NCBI RefSeq assembly: GCF_048544455.1
Contig: NC_133538.1
Coordinates: forward strand, 37,201,469 to 37,265,468
DNA: 64,000 nucleotides
Direction: 5' to 3'
From: Silene latifolia
Taxonomy: Eukaryota; Streptophyta; Magnoliopsida; Caryophyllales; Caryophyllaceae
In this document: positions 22,754 to 35,517 of the stretch, one piece after another
How positions within the stretch are numbered: position 1 is the first letter of the stretch
Layout of the letters: each line of letters opens with the position of its first letter
Made by a program: the position numbers and the translations under genes
Notes under the pieces: model-generated
Told to the model about the DNA's origin: nothing
The model's input: only the letters and a program-made list of their open reading frames with translations
The model's database searches: none

Positions 22754-22905
22754 TTATACGTGTACTTTGGTACTCCTTTCGCTACAGGATTTGTGGCCGG
22801 GTTTTGTCGCGTGGGAGCTGTTTAAGATATTATGTGTGTACTTTAGTGTTTAATTAGGTTGAAGTTGATCTATGTTGGAAATCTTAATATTAGTACTATT
22901 ATATT

Positions 22906-23478
22906 CGCGAAAGTGGTAATTAGGCCCCTTAACTCTGTTCAATTATGAAATTAGGCCCCATAAGTTTTATTTGGAGCAATCAAACCCCTTAAGTTTCACT
23001 AAAAGTGAAATTCAACCCCATTTTCATAATTTTCACCAAATTCTTATATTAATATCACTTTTAATACAATTTATCAAATATAAAATATATTTTTTATAAT
23101 TTTAGAACTTTTATATTTATATTAAATATTGAGAATTATTTTATTTTGAATTTTATAATATATAGACAATTTATTATATATGTATGAATGTTATATAAAT
23201 TATAAATAATTTACTAAATATGTATGTAAAAGTATTCTTCAATGATTAATAAATTATGTAAAAATTCGTAAAGTTGCAATTAGTAATTTTTAGTTATTTA
23301 ATAAATTATTTAATACCAATATAAATTGTTTTTAATTAAAATTCTTGTGTAAATTTAAAAAATGGGGTTGAATTTCACTTTTGATGAAACTTAAGGGGCT
23401 TGATTGCTCCAAATAAAAGTTATGGGGTCTAATTTCACAATTGATCAGAGTTAAGGGGCCTAATTACCACTTTCGCAA
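22906..23478. mobile_element. MITE with ~115-bp terminal inverted repeats and 9-bp target duplication, 573 bp
   Basis: The left end begins CGCGAAAGTGGTAATTAGG. The right end is its reverse complement for over 110 bp with few mismatches; only the outermost bases differ. The flanks carry TATTATATT at 22897-22905 and 23479-23487. A 9-bp duplication with long inverted repeats points to the Mutator (MULE) superfamily. The centre (about 23040-23360) is very AT-rich and non-coding. Confidence 0.88.
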
Positions 23479-23487
23479 TATTATATT

Positions 23488-24371
23488 GAATAAACAAATG
23501 AGAATTTGTGTTTTAACATTATGTATGCAATGTTGCTGTTTTAGGGTTTGTTCAGATTAGAAAGCCGGGTGTAACAGTTTTACACTAAATTAGCCTAAAA
23601 TCATTCATTAGACATCTCTCTCACTAAAACATGGTATTTAGTAAAAGAAGTTATGAGAAGGTGTTTAGGTAAAATCCATTTTAAAAGATTTTTTTTTTTC
23701 TTTTAATGAAAGAAGTTCGAGTCACAAGTACAAAATTGAGGAGTTATTTCCTTTCGATTTCCTTTCCTTTTTCGTCTCCGACTCCCTCAGTTTGGGTATC
23801 AAGTAGGAAACAAAATGTTATATTAATATACATAATAATACATGCATGTACTGGGTATCAAGTAGGAAACAAAATGTTATATTAATATACATAATAATAC
23901 ATGCATGTACTAATGGACGTACACTTTATTACTATACAACCAATTGTATAACAAGTATTGTACAACCATATATATTAATCCGAGCTTATGTGTAATTTTT
24001 ATGAGTTTTATAAGAGTTTATTTTTTATGTTTAAGTTTGTGAGTTCAAAAACTTTACGGCATAGCTCAGATTCTTTTAAACAAAACTCGAAAACTTTAAT
24101 ACACAGCTCGAATTGTACACCGTACAACTGCATGCAACTGGTTGTATAATCTACTAATTGATAATTTACGTACATGCCAATTTTGGGAAGTGATATTCAT
24201 GTAGTTATAAGGACCTTTCTAATTTATTTGGTAACCACCACTCATAATTACATATGGTTAAGGATAATTCAATCATCATAAAAGCTTGAAATGATGATTA
24301 GTTAAAACAAATAATGAAATTTAGTGTGAGTGTGATTGCTTGATAATCCTGTTTGAACTAAGCTGAATAAC
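23488..24371. other. non-coding gap with one short tandem duplication
   Basis: No gene is recognised. It includes a perfect 59-bp tandem duplication (listed separately) and AT-rich sequence up to the LINE poly(A). Confidence 0.45.
23793..23910. repeat. 59-bp perfect tandem duplication
   Basis: The unit starting TGGGTATCAAGTAGGAAAC and ending ATACATGCATGTAC occurs twice head to tail, at 23793-23851 and 23852-23910, with no visible difference. It looks like a recent slippage or repair event. Confidence 0.9.
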
Positions 24372-27300
24372 TTTTTTTTTTTTTTTTGTTTGTTAAAATA
24401 CAAAGAGATTGCTTAAGCTATGGACTGAGCTATAGCATGAGCAATCCTATTAAGACGACGTGGACAATGACTCAATGAGAAACAGTGACATAAACAAACA
24501 AGAGACATAATAGAACTTAAAACTGATGATGCGTCATGATTTACGTCGCCACACCCATTAAGCTGGAGCACAAGGTTCAGGCAATCAGAAGTAGCATCGA
24601 TGTGCCGATGTCCTTGAGCAATAGCCTCGTCACACGCATACTTAAGAGCCATAGCTTCAGCCTGAAAAGACGATTGAGCCCAAAAGGAGGATCGACCCAT
24701 ATGAATTATATCCCCACGATCATTCTCGAAATAACCATCCAAATCGCTTGAAGAGTAGGCTTCCATGAAGCATCACATTTAATACGGATATGAGTAGAGC
24801 AGATCTTTTGGCCAATAATGCAGAGAGGAAAATGATTACGAAGAAGTTAAGAGTCTTCCACAACATCAAGGCTAATTGGCTGGGATGCCGGAATTGTTTT
24901 CCGTCGTTCCGTTTCCACTTGAATATTACTATTTGCATATATGGTTATGACAGTAAAGATGCTGTAATAATCAATAGGAATACCTTGAAAGATTAGCTTA
25001 TTTCTGAAGCACCAAATATGCCACAAGGTACTAACAAAGAACGAAATAGAGGAAATCGAGTTTGGAAACCGACGGAAATAGGTCAACCAATTAATAATCC
25101 ATTGTTGAATGGTGACACTACTGCCCACATTGGATCGAAGACCTAAAGGGGAACCAGCCCAAATGCGAGATGCTGATGGACAATCTCGGAAGAGATGGGT
25201 CAAAGATTCAATACTGGCCTGAGAATTACAAACAGAGCAACAGTCCAATCCAGATTGCGGCTTTGAGCTTCTTCACCACAGGGTAAGGAGTTGGAGAGCA
25301 GCTTCCAGAGAAAAAGTTTCCATTTGTTAATAATGGGAAGCCGCCATAAAACCTTACTACAGAATGCTATAGTCGAAGGTGCCATTCTGGTCCTATCCTT
25401 TAAAGTGGATTTTTCAAGCCACAGCTTGGAAAAAGCAACAGCGTAACCACTCTTACTAGAGTATTTACCATTAGGCGTTAGATTCCAAAACAAGAAATCA
25501 TCTTTGTCTTCTGATGGTAAAGCAATAGCACAAACCAATGGCGCAATAGTTGGACCACAAATATTTAGCACAGCATCATAATTCCAATGGCCAGAGACTA
25601 ATTGAAGCAAAGAGACTTCCTGTAGTGGCTTTTGTTGAAGATCAGCAGTAGATAAGGGGAGTAGCTGTGCCAGCGAGGAGTTTTGGATCCACTTATCCCG
25701 CCATAAATCTAAAGTGGAAGGGAAACCAACCTGCCATGAGAGATTATTCCTAAGCAACTCAAGACCCCACTTAATCCCACGACCACCCCAAGATAACGGA
25801 TCGGATATGGTGAAATTAGGCTTCAAAACAGCTTCTTTCGTAATTTTATACTTACACCCGAAAAAACGACTAAACAAACAGTCGGAATTAGTCACAATTT
25901 TCCAACCAAGTTTGGCAAGCAGACTCTGATTTAGGCAACCACTATGACGGATTCCCAATCCACCATTGCGTTTAGAAGAATGCAAGAAAAGTCGACTACA
26001 CCAATTAATCCCTTTTCCTGCCTGTGAACCACCCCACCAAAATTGTGATATCAAAGCATCAATATTTGAAATCACACTTACCGGCATTCGAAATGCAGAT
26101 AGAGAGTAGGTAGAAAGCGAGGATAGCACAGAAGAAATAAGAGTTAGTCGGCCAGCAGAAGACAGGAAAGCATTATTCCAACTTAGAAGTCGTTTGCAAA
26201 CTTTTTGGACAACTTGAGCGAACACCTCTTTCTTACTCGATCCAAAATCCGTAGGTAATCCCAAATATAATCCCATTGAATTGCCACCAGGAACCTTAAG
26301 AATACGTAGACATTCCGTAATTGTACGAAGTGTACAATTCGGGCTAAAAGACACTGCTGATTTACCATAATTTATTTGCTGCCCTGAATAGAAGCAATAT
26401 TTCTCTAATATCCCTTGAAGTGACTGACAATTTTTGATGTCAGCATGTATAAAAAATATGGAATCATCAGCAAACAGAAGATGCGAAATAGATGGAGCTG
26501 AGCGACATAATCGTATACCTTGAAGAGCAGAAGACTCTTGCGCATTAAGCAGAAGTTGAGACAAGACCTCAGTACAGAGCGCAAAGATATAGGGAGATAA
26601 GGGATCGCCTTGTCGAATACCCGTCTTTGGTTGAAAAGCCGTACCCGGGACTCCATTTAGGACCACTTCATATGAGACTGTTTTAATGCAGTCCATGATT
26701 AAAGAGATTATGCTATGCGGAAAACCCATATGAATTAGTGTAGCTTCAATAAAATTCCATCGCAAGCGATCATACGCCTTACTCATATCTATTTTACAAG
26801 CTAAAACCCCCTTCCTGCCAGTAGATTTTTTTGAAATGTAATGAAAAATCTCATGAGAAATAAGAACATTATCAGCAATAGAACGTCCAGGGACAAACCC
26901 ATTTTGATACTCCCCAACTAATTGTGGCATCAACAATTTAAGCCTATTAGCAACACATTTGGAGACAATCCTCATAATAACATTACATAAACTGATGGGT
27001 CGATAATGCTCCACTTTTTCAGGACATTTATTTTTTGGAATGAGAACAATAGATGTACGGTTAAAAGATTTGAGGATATGTCCCGTGTTCAACATAGACA
27101 ACACCGCAGCTGTAACATCGTCTTTAATATGAAACCAATATTTTTGAAAGAAAATACCCGGAATACCATCTGGACCTGGTGATTTCATGGAACCCATTTG
27201 AAACACCGCCTTACGCACCTCCTTTCTAGTAAATGGTTTTGCCAACAAATCATGCTGATCTTCATTTATTGTAAAACATAACTTATCAAAAATATCCTTA

Positions 27301-27794
27301 GATTCAGTAAGGAAGTCTTGTAGAGGTTGATGGGCAATATTAGTTTCATAAATATTTTTGAAGTAAGTATCAAAAGAAGAGCAAATTTCAGCACTATCAA
27401 AGCTCCAGCAGCCATCATCCTGACATATCCCATAAATGAAGTTCCGTTTTTGACGTTCCCTTACAAAATTGAAGAAATATTTTGTACACGCATCCCCATC
27501 TCTCAGTCAATGCAACTTTGCACGTTGTTTCCAAAAAAGAGTAGCGGCTCTATTAAACTCCAAATATTGAGCATGACATTGTTCGTAACCACTTGGATCA
27601 TGGCCATTAAAAATATGTTGTAATTCCGAACCTAGTTGATCATCAAAATCAGTCCATTTTTTATGCCATTCTGTACGTTTCTGGAGTGTCCATTTCTTTA
27701 AAGCACCCCTGGTGCGACTAAGTTTATAGCGGAGCTTATAAGAGGAAGAGCCTTTGTCCCATTTAAACCATTCATGCTGAAGAATTTGAAGGCA

Positions 27795-30091
27795 TCCTAT
27801 ATATTAAAGCAACAACCACAGAGTTGATGTGTCGCTCTGTGGTTGAAAGTCAACAATTCAAAGACAATTTAAATTTGCTGAATTTTAGGCCCACGTTTGT
27901 TAAAGGAATTAATTACAACGCAAAAACTTCCAGAGTATTACAAACAATGTGATTTGATACTCTCTGAATTAATTACATTGATACTCTCTGAATTAATGCT
28001 TTAATTGTTCAATCTTTCAATTACAAAATTATTACGTACAACAGCTTGAACAATACAGTATGTGACATAAATATTGAAAGGGTTTTTCTATCCTATGCTC
28101 ACTAGGCATAAGATAAGAAAACCAAAAGGGAAAGAATTAATGATGTTTTTATGGGAAATTGCAATATCCTATCACTTTACAAGAAAAACATCATTAATTC
28201 TTTCCTTTTTGGGTTTCTTATCCTATGCCCACAAAAACCCATATTGAAAATATACAAATATTAAATATACAAATTTACATATTTATAATAACAATTATTT
28301 AAAATAATTAAATTGATCACTATTAAACTCTTGAAACAGAAGAATTAAATCTTGATCTGCCCGAAAAAAACGTGTTTTCAGAATACATTGTGGATAATAC
28401 TATAAAGTAATAATTATATAAAATAAAAAAAATCCCAAGCTAATAGGACGCGTTATTTAGAATCAAGGATGCATTATGCCAATGAAAACAACCTATTCAT
28501 ACTTTTAACAAACAATTAGAAGAATATACTACTAATTACGAAGAATCCTAACATGATATATATCATATTCGTCTAAATATGTATAATAATAATATGAATT
28601 TATAAAATCCAAGAACCACAAATCCCAATAATATTAATAATTACTCCGTAGTTACTAATTAATACTTCGTAATCTAAACAATGCATTTGGGGTAATATTT
28701 ATTTTTGAAAGTAAGAAAAGTTCCTGTTTATGAACAGGAATTCAACCCGTAAATTGGAAAAACGAACGAAATTATCCAAAGTTGGTGCTTTTTTTTTGTG
28801 CAATAAAAGAAATAATCAATTTCAGACAAAAATCAGCCCACAAATTACTGATCAACAAGTCGAACTCTTTCAATTGAAATAAAAATGCACAAAGTTGAAG
28901 ATTAATAGGGTGATCATACAATCAACTCTAAGAAAAACATTTAAAAAAACAAACAAAGAGAATCGCACCATCAATTGGTCTTGGTTCACTCGGAAAAAAC
29001 GAGAGGGAATTCATAAATAAAGTTTCTGGTTATGAAAGGATGAAACTATGAAAGTGATGAGGGAGGAAGATAATGAATTCATAATTATGAGTGATGAGAG
29101 GAATAGGATGCGGCGTGAATTGTGAGAAGAGTGATGAGAACTGAGAATAGAGGAAGGGTCTTCTAAGTTGACAGGTTAGGGTTTTAATGTGTTATGTTAA
29201 GTTAATTATGGGCCAGTTTAAGGGATTTTTAATTGAGAGTATAAAGGAGGAGAAAAAGGATTGTATAAAAATATATGAAATTTATGAAACTATGTGTTAT
29301 GTTAAGTTAATTATGGGCCAGTTTAAGGATTTTATTTAATGATATAAAAATATATGAAATTTATATTTAATTTGTTTTTTATACTTAAATATTGAAATAC
29401 TATTATTCTATTTATTTTATAAAATATAATATTCAAATATTAATGGTTTAATAATATTATTCATTTATCTTTGACCAACGCGTCAAACGGGTTGAGTTTC
29501 GACCCTTAAATAAGTTTCGTGTTCGGGTCAAGCGGAACGGGTTTCGACGCTAAAATAACTTTCGTGTTCAGGTCAACGGGGTCACGAGTCAACATTAACG
29601 GGTCTTTAACCCTAAAAAAACAGGATGTGATACATTCATAAATTGGAACATGAATGTACATATGTTTATATACAGGAGCGGGTCATTATTATTTTAACGT
29701 TTGTATCATATTTCACATATATATTAAAAATTATTTATCATAAATAAATTATATGAGTATATGATATAGTATAACCTTTCGCCTTTAATTGTGGAGATGA
29801 TAACCCAATATTTACATGTACCTAATACCATATCACAACTGCACAAGTGCAAAAATCGTTTACGCTACATAATATTACAACGAATACTTGGCTATTAAAC
29901 TTACTGCATCATTTACGCTACATAATATTACAACGTTCGTAATATAAAAACCTGCTAATTGCAGTTAAAATTATAATACAATTTAAAAATCTTAAACATG
30001 ACTTTAAAAAATAATCATTCTCTTATACATTATTTGATTATAACAACATCTAAAATAGCAACCCGTGCAATTTGTACGGGTTTAAGACTAG
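27795..30091 (+). mobile_element. non-autonomous Helitron, ~2.3 kb, inserted in LINE A
   Basis: It starts TCCTATATATTAAAGCAACA directly after A and ends CTAG directly before T, the A^T target used by Helitrons. A 7-bp-stem hairpin (AACCCGT...ACGGGTT, about 30060-30082) precedes CTAG by five bases. The 5' end with TATTAAAG matches many plant Helitrons. Leaving it out joins the LINE frame without a change, which proves the borders. It encodes no Rep/helicase. Inside are a MITE (28080-28240), a direct repeat at about 29188 and 29293, and a GGGTCAA/TTTCGAC-rich stretch (29460-29610). Confidence 0.93.
28080..28240. mobile_element. 161-bp foldback MITE inside the Helitron
   Basis: It starts GGGTTTTT and ends AAAAACCC, with arms of about 60 bp sharing GAAAGAATTAATGATGTTTTT less its last base in one orientation and its reverse complement in the other. 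The flanks have ATATTGAAA at 28071-28079 and 28241-28249, a 9-bp target duplication as in MULE-type MITEs. The left arm contains about 15 extra bases. Confidence 0.88.
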
Positions 30092-30412
30092 TTCATCATA
30101 CTCAAAACACCACAATTCTAATTTAAAAGAACATTTGCGTGGAATTTGCAACATATCTGTATCCAATATAATAGGAGCATGATCCGAACATTGAATAGGC
30201 AAATGTAGAATACCAGTATTTGGAAAGAAAGAAAGCCATGTTGAAGAAGCCAGGCCTTTATCAATGCGTTCATAAATTCGTGCGGACCCATAGCGATTGT
30301 TACACCAAGTAAATTTAGGACCTGAGATATATATACAGTTTAGTGAGATAATATATGGTATTGAGACGGTATTTTAAACCCGAAAGAGAGTGAATCTTTG
30401 CCTCCGTTGGGA

Positions 30413-30537
30413 TTGATCTGAGAGATATCTCCAATTCACTTTATAAACAAAGATACTAAGCATCCGGCCATCCGGGTTCAAATCTTGTTAGCAGCAAAAT
30501 CGCCCTTGTGGCTTCCTTTACACCCCAAAAAAAACAG
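30413..30537 (+). mobile_element. possible tRNA-derived SINE
   Basis: GGTTCAAATCT (about 30475) matches an RNA polymerase III B box, and the segment ends in a short A-run after CTTGTGGCTTCCTTTACACC, which resembles SINE tails. A clear A box and target duplication were not found, so this is tentative. Confidence 0.3.
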
Positions 30538-30857
30538 ATAATTGGTTTTGAAATCGGAACATCTTTAACGCTTATAAAGTGCATTATTTCTCCTCGCTGT
30601 GGGTGTGATCCGGACACATCTTCGTGAATTTACATGGTATTAGAACCCGTGTTAATGCATTGGACGAACGACCTCCTGCGATTATGTCGTATTTTTGGCA
30701 CCTTAAGCTGTTTGCTATCTGGATTAATGTGAATCTAATGATTTAATAATTTCATGTACTTGTATAGTTGCTCAGTGTATATATATGGTGTTCTGCACTC
30801 ACTTCTAAGCAACAAAAACACATTTCTCATAATTATTTCTACTTATATTTCATTAAC

Positions 30858-31528
30858 ATGGCTAATTCTATGGCATTTCCTCAGCTCATTGCTGTACTTA
30901 CTATTGCATTGGCCTTCTCAAGGTTACGCCTTTCTTCGTGCTCTCAAGTTAAGGGCTCTGTCTCCTGCACTGACTGTCACCTCGACCACGATTTCTCTGG
31001 TTTGTAATGCCTTACCAATGCAATTATGTTCTTTTTTCTTTTTTCTTTTTCTGGTGTGAAGGGAGTTAAAAGGGCGATACCGATGGGATTTGAATCTAGG
31101 ACATGAGTACTAGTGTACCACATTTCATGACTTTAATTTACTAACTAAGCTAGTTAACATTTGCAATTATATGTTTGTCATATGGCAATTATTCCGTCTT
31201 TACGAATCTCTATCATCATAGGAGTTAGTCCCTACTCAAGTCATTTAATTAGGTCCGTCACTGATACATGTACGAATGTTAAACGTTCGACATAGCCTAA
31301 TAATATCGCTCAAATGCTAACGTCTTTCAACCTCTATTGTTGTTAGGAATCAAAGTACAAGTGAAGTGCGATCAAGTGAAGACCATTTCTGAGGCGATCA
31401 CAGACAAAACCGGCCATTTCAAGACCATTCTCCCATGTGAAGTACTTTATGCTACGCCATCATGTAAATCTCATTCATGTATTGCATTTTTCCCTATGCC
31501 CATGTTGATTCGGGATTTGATTAATTGA
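30858..31528 (+). pseudogene. third Ole e 1-like gene (C), 3' part replaced
   Basis: Exon 1 (30858-30999) starts at an ATG in the context AACATGGCTAATTC and encodes a signal peptide, then QVKGSVSCTDC. Exon 2 starts at 31347 after GTTAG with the same split Gly codon and reads IKVQVKCDQVKTISEAITDK. After FKTILP (about 31436) similarity to the complete gene stops. The frame runs to a TGA at 31526-31528, giving about 107 residues instead of 174. The promoter region also resembles the other two genes, so this is a diverged older paralogue cut by transposon sequence. It could still be expressed as a short protein. Confidence 0.75.
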
Positions 31529-31615
31529 GCTTTAGAGTTACTTGACGGGAATTGCATTTGGATGGGATGATTATTGCTCGTACCCTTTATCCTTGTCATA
31601 CATTATATTGTGTGC

Positions 31616-33087
31616 TTACTTGAGTACAAGCAAGGGTTTAGGTTTCGGGGGAGGAGGGGTTTGATGTGTCCAATTTATATATACTTTAACCCCCTATTTT
31701 AGCTTGGTTTTATTTGATTATTGCACTTCTATAAGTGTATTTGTGAGCTAATTCCGTGTTCTAGGTGTTTTGCTCGTATTCGTTGCATTTTGTAGGAAAT
31801 GAAACACTCGGTAGCTTTTTCCCGTCAAGTTAGCAAGTACTAAAGTTCACGAGGCTAAAAGAAACAAGACTTAATCATAGAAGAGCGTTTCGGAAAATTC
31901 CGAGCAAAGAAATCCCGAGCATGAAGAAAGTGACACGGGTTGATGAAGAAATGAAAATAAAGCCCAAACAAAGTCCAAATAATCAAGTCAAGTTGCAAGC
32001 TTAGGATTCCATATTGATGCTTTTAGTCGATGATGAATTAAGGAGCATTAAGTCGGAGCTTTGGATACCATTTGATAATTAATCAAGAATTGAAGGCTTT
32101 TGACCAAGAAACACACGTCCCCGTTCGGGGTGGGGTGTTCCCGATCGGGGTTGCCTCCTCCTTAGGTTGTTTACGTTACACCCCTTATTCCTATATAAAG
32201 GGTGTTGATCCGGGACCTCTAACACAACTCTTACACCACTTTTACATGTTTTCCATACCCTTTATTTCAAGTTCTTAGTATAGTTTATATTAGATTTCCT
32301 TTAAACATTTCCTTTATGTTATAAACAATTTCATTTAAGCATTTCAAGTTATATGCAAGTTACATTTCAAGTTATTTCCAATTGTTATCTTGTTCTTCAT
32401 TCCCAAATTATATTTCCATTGTCAAGATAATCTCATTTCTAATATTACTTTTATTATTTATTTGTCATTTCCATTACTAGTTAGTATGTTCATGTTTACC
32501 ATTTTACATGCCATTGGTTTAGTTTTCATTATGCAAGAGTAGTTCATTTGTCTAGGGAGTAGGGAAACCATGCATAAATAGTTTTTGCAATTGTTGAATT
32601 AGGATGCTATAGTAACCGTATCATAGTTTTTATCACATGCTTGTATTGATTTGTTAGTCTCTGATTGTTGGCCACTATCTTAGATTAAATTTGTTAATTC
32701 ACTTTTATAAGTCGAGAGGCACAAAATTGAATTAGACTAAGCATGTTTTAGTAGGCCGATCTAGTCATAGCGAGAGCTCGCTAGAACCCGTTCTATGGTT
32801 GACGATAAGGCCGAGAGGTGGTTGTCTTTAAGTCTAAACAATTATCGTTATTATCAATTTCCTAGTTTGACATGAGCATTTACATAATTTGTATGTGACC
32901 CGATTCCCCTAAACTCTCCTTTATTATTGATTTATTTCATTGCTTTATCATTGTTTTACAAACCCAAACAAACAATCAATCGAGAACCGACCTTGGTAAA
33001 ATTCACTCCATGACAACTTGTTTAGCAATCCCGTCTCTTTGTGTTCGACCCCTATTACTACATTCATTTGTGTCTAGGGTATTTATC
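31616..33087 (+). mobile_element. remnant of an Athila-like LTR with the preceding polypurine tract
   Basis: GTACAAGCAAGGGTTTAGG and a G-rich purine tract (31622-31662) precede TGATGTGTCC, closely resembling the PPT-LTR junction of the intact Athila-like element at 55546-55580. The following 1.4 kb has LTR-like sequence: direct CCCCGTTCGGGG and CCCGATCGGGG palindromes near 32118-32150, and a TATATAAAG near 32193. The end ...CTCTTTGTGTTCGACCCC resembles the 3' parts of such LTRs, but it is cut before any TG...CA end where LINE B begins. The LTR is a different family from the one at 33265. Confidence 0.6.
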
Positions 33088-33264
33088 TTTTACCAGACTT
33101 ATTGGCACATTGTTGGACCATTGGTGACGGGTACAGTTTTGAGAGTTTTGAAAGGGGCACCGATGCCGGATGGGGTAAATCATACTCATATTGTCCTTAT
33201 CCCGAAGAAGAAGGCGCCAGATAAAATTCGTGATTTTCGGCCAATCAGCTTGTGTAATGTGGTA
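33088..33264 (+). pseudogene. LINE B ORF2, first part of RT
   Basis: It encodes FYQTYWHIVGP, then HTHIVLIPKKKAPDKIRDFR and PISLCNVV, the first RT blocks of plant LINEs. It stops exactly at the Athila-like insertion and continues with the YKLIS block at 57388. Confidence 0.9.
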
Positions 33265-34170
33265 TGATGCGTGTCTATTATATGATGTTTTACACCTCAT
33301 TCTACACGCGTTTCAGAGCTCAATTAGTAGTTTATTCTACTATTTTTCCTATTTCCGTCTACTTTTGTGTTTTTGTGTGATATTGCAGAAATATGAAGAT
33401 TTCAGCGGAAAATGAGCCAAATCCGCCCCTAAGTGTTTAGCATAGCATTTGACATGAAGGGAAAGCTTGAGGAATGAACTTGGCGTGCGTTTCAAGGCCT
33501 AAAGATAGCGGAAGCATGGGTGCGTACAAGTTACAAGCATCTGACAAGCAAAGAAGCACTTCACGATATTGCAGCCTGTTTCAAATGGCTATATCTCGAG
33601 TTTTAGAGCTGATAATCGAGTGATTTCAATTGGAGGTAAAAACTTATCCTCTTAGCTTTCCAACTCCGCGAGAATCGCTTTATTCCGATAAGTTACGAAG
33701 AAATGGCAGCTGTTTTAAGACCGGCGCGCGCTGCAGAATTCGTCAGAATGCATTGCTGTAGAACACTTTTGGTCGATCGACTGGATACATTGGTCGACCG
33801 ACCAAGTATACTGAAGCACGAGATTTATTTTTAGTCAGAAGCTACTGTTACCCCGACATTTGGTCGGTAGACTGATACATGTGGTCGATAGACCACTCCA
33901 CAATCTGACGAGAAACTAAAAGACGTGATTTAAGCCCATATGTAATTAGGTTTTGGGAGTGTATTACGTGACTTTGCTATATAACGTAATACTCCTCCCC
34001 TGTATTAATCATTCATTATTTTTCATTCGATTAGATTAGCTTTGAGTTCCTATCACATTTATACATTAAACACATTCATTATTTTAGTTTGTTCAATAAA
34101 GCTCTTGTTTGGCTCTCGGATTTGCTTTCTTGCTATTCAATTCGGAATTTTCTTGCTCTTTATTTTCAGT
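33265..34170 (+). repeat. Athila-like left LTR, first part
   Basis: It matches the right LTR (55576-56473) over its whole length with scattered substitutions and small indels. It contains TGGTCGATCGACTGG-type palindromes near 33770-33900. It stops after TTTTCAGT where the Tekay insertion begins. Confidence 0.93.
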
Positions 34171-35517
34171 TGTAACACCCCCATACTCTAAGTGCCTTAC
34201 CAGGACCACTCAGGTATAAGGACGCTACCATCTCGGTTACCCGAGGCAATGATAATCACCAGACAATAACGAAACAACATTTAAATAGTATAACTTTAGT
34301 GAAAGGTTACAATCCAAAGCCAAATCCAAAATACGAATACAAGTTCTCAAAGCCAACTGTCTAATCAACTAAATGAAATGTTTATTAAACTACTAAAGCT
34401 ACAGCGGAAGACTTCTATCATCAGACGGTGGCACATCCCAGCTATCCCAGTAACTCGACTCATACCTGCTCAATAACTGCTCACCATCCCCGAATGGATC
34501 ACCACAGTTTTTAAAACATTAAACGGGCTTAGTACTAACCAGACAATTTATATAAACCAACACAGTAAACAAGCAGCTCAAATGTCACACACACAATCAC
34601 ACCCACTCCAATCAATCTCCGTCACCGACTGTCCACTGGACCAGCCCTACCAGTGGGGGACTGCAGCCGTACCCACCAAATCCCCGCTCATCATACCGAG
34701 CGATAACCCTGTCCCATTAATGTGCACATCCCCTCCCGTGGCGGGTTCTACGGAGGGCAAAACTAGGGCGTGAAGCCACTCCCGCAAGTGACTCCACTCA
34801 GCCGAGAACGCATCCCGAGAACCAGAGACAAACAATCACAACCATTAAACAGCAATCAAAACCAACAACAGTCACAATACGAATACGATAATATTCAACA
34901 ATCACACAACACCAACAATGCATTATGGGACTAATACTGAGTAGGGAAACCCTACCTGGAAAGCAACACAATCAGACGGTCTCACAGCTGATATCAAAAA
35001 GCTTCTTCTACGAATGCTCCTCCTAACATACAAACATATAATCACTACCAATCACGAAATACAACAAAACCCCCAAATCCCAATATTAGGGTTTAATCAA
35101 CTTTAACGAAATACTATAAAAACGGTACGTAGATCTTACCCTCGACGCAAGGATCACAAAGGTATAAATAAAGGTAAAATCCGACCTTCCAAGCTCCGGG
35201 ATTTGCCAACAATGCGATTGATGCGAAGAACGTAGTTTGATTTCTCTTTTTGAAAGCAATTAGGTTTTAAAAGTGTTTAAAGAAAAGTGACGGAAGTAAT
35301 TATATACTTAATCGCATTATTAACAAAACCCGACAAATCATCACCCCGTAAACCGGCTACTCGATCGAGTATCTGAGGTACTCGATCAAGTATCAAGGTT
35401 ACTCGATCGAGTACCCAACAGGTCAGAAACTATTTTTAAAACGCAACACACCCTTACTCGATAGAGTAAGGCCTACTCGATAGAGTACCCAGAGACTCAT
35501 AAAACCGTAGTATTACA
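34171..35517 (-). repeat. Tekay copy 1 3' LTR (1347 bp)
   Basis: On the plus strand it begins TGTAACACCCCC and ends CGTAGTATTACA, so both strands start TGTAA. The same ends and length recur at 48361-49707. On the minus strand the polypurine tract CTTTTTAAGGAGGGAAGAC adjoins it at 35518. Copies of ACTCGATCGAGT and variants occur at 35355-35500. Confidence 0.93.

Larger units (their letters stand above)
24372..30322 (-). mobile_element. LINE (L1-type) A, 5'-truncated, split by a Helitron
   Basis: On the minus strand the order is the end of an APE-type endonuclease (30322-30092), linker, reverse transcriptase, zinc-knuckle region, RNase H, and a 16-base poly(A) seen as T at 24372-24387. The Helitron at 27795-30091 interrupts the ORF. 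The 5' end is truncated inside the endonuclease near 30322. I could not find a convincing target duplication at the two ends. Confidence 0.9.
24413..30322 (-). pseudogene. LINE A ORF2 (endonuclease end, RT, RNase H), interrupted
   Basis: From 30322 the frame reads GPKFTWCNNRYGSARIYERI and later CSDHAPIIL, the C-terminal end of a plant LINE endonuclease. Leaving out the Helitron, it continues in frame at 27794. A TGA at 27507-27509 replaces the Trp expected before LRDGD. The RT follows as a 682-residue open stretch (25200-27248): SPGPDGIPGIFF, YRPISLCNV, GIRQGDPLSPY and catalytic LLFADDSIFF (residues 259-262 hold FADD). A frameshift near 25240 separates the Cys/His-rich region (DCCSVCNSQ...HLFRDC, 24847-25248). 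RNase H with a QAEAMAL block is at 24413-24766 after another shift. Confidence 0.9.

Noticed and set aside
24340..30340. Target-site duplication for LINE A
   Set aside because: Comparing sequence beyond the poly(A) at 24371 and beyond 30322 gave no shared stretch longer than chance.
34582..34835. Frames recurring in all four Tekay LTR copies, on both strands
   Set aside because: They sit in LTRs, begin or end at arbitrary points, and are broken in individual copies; no recognisable protein.
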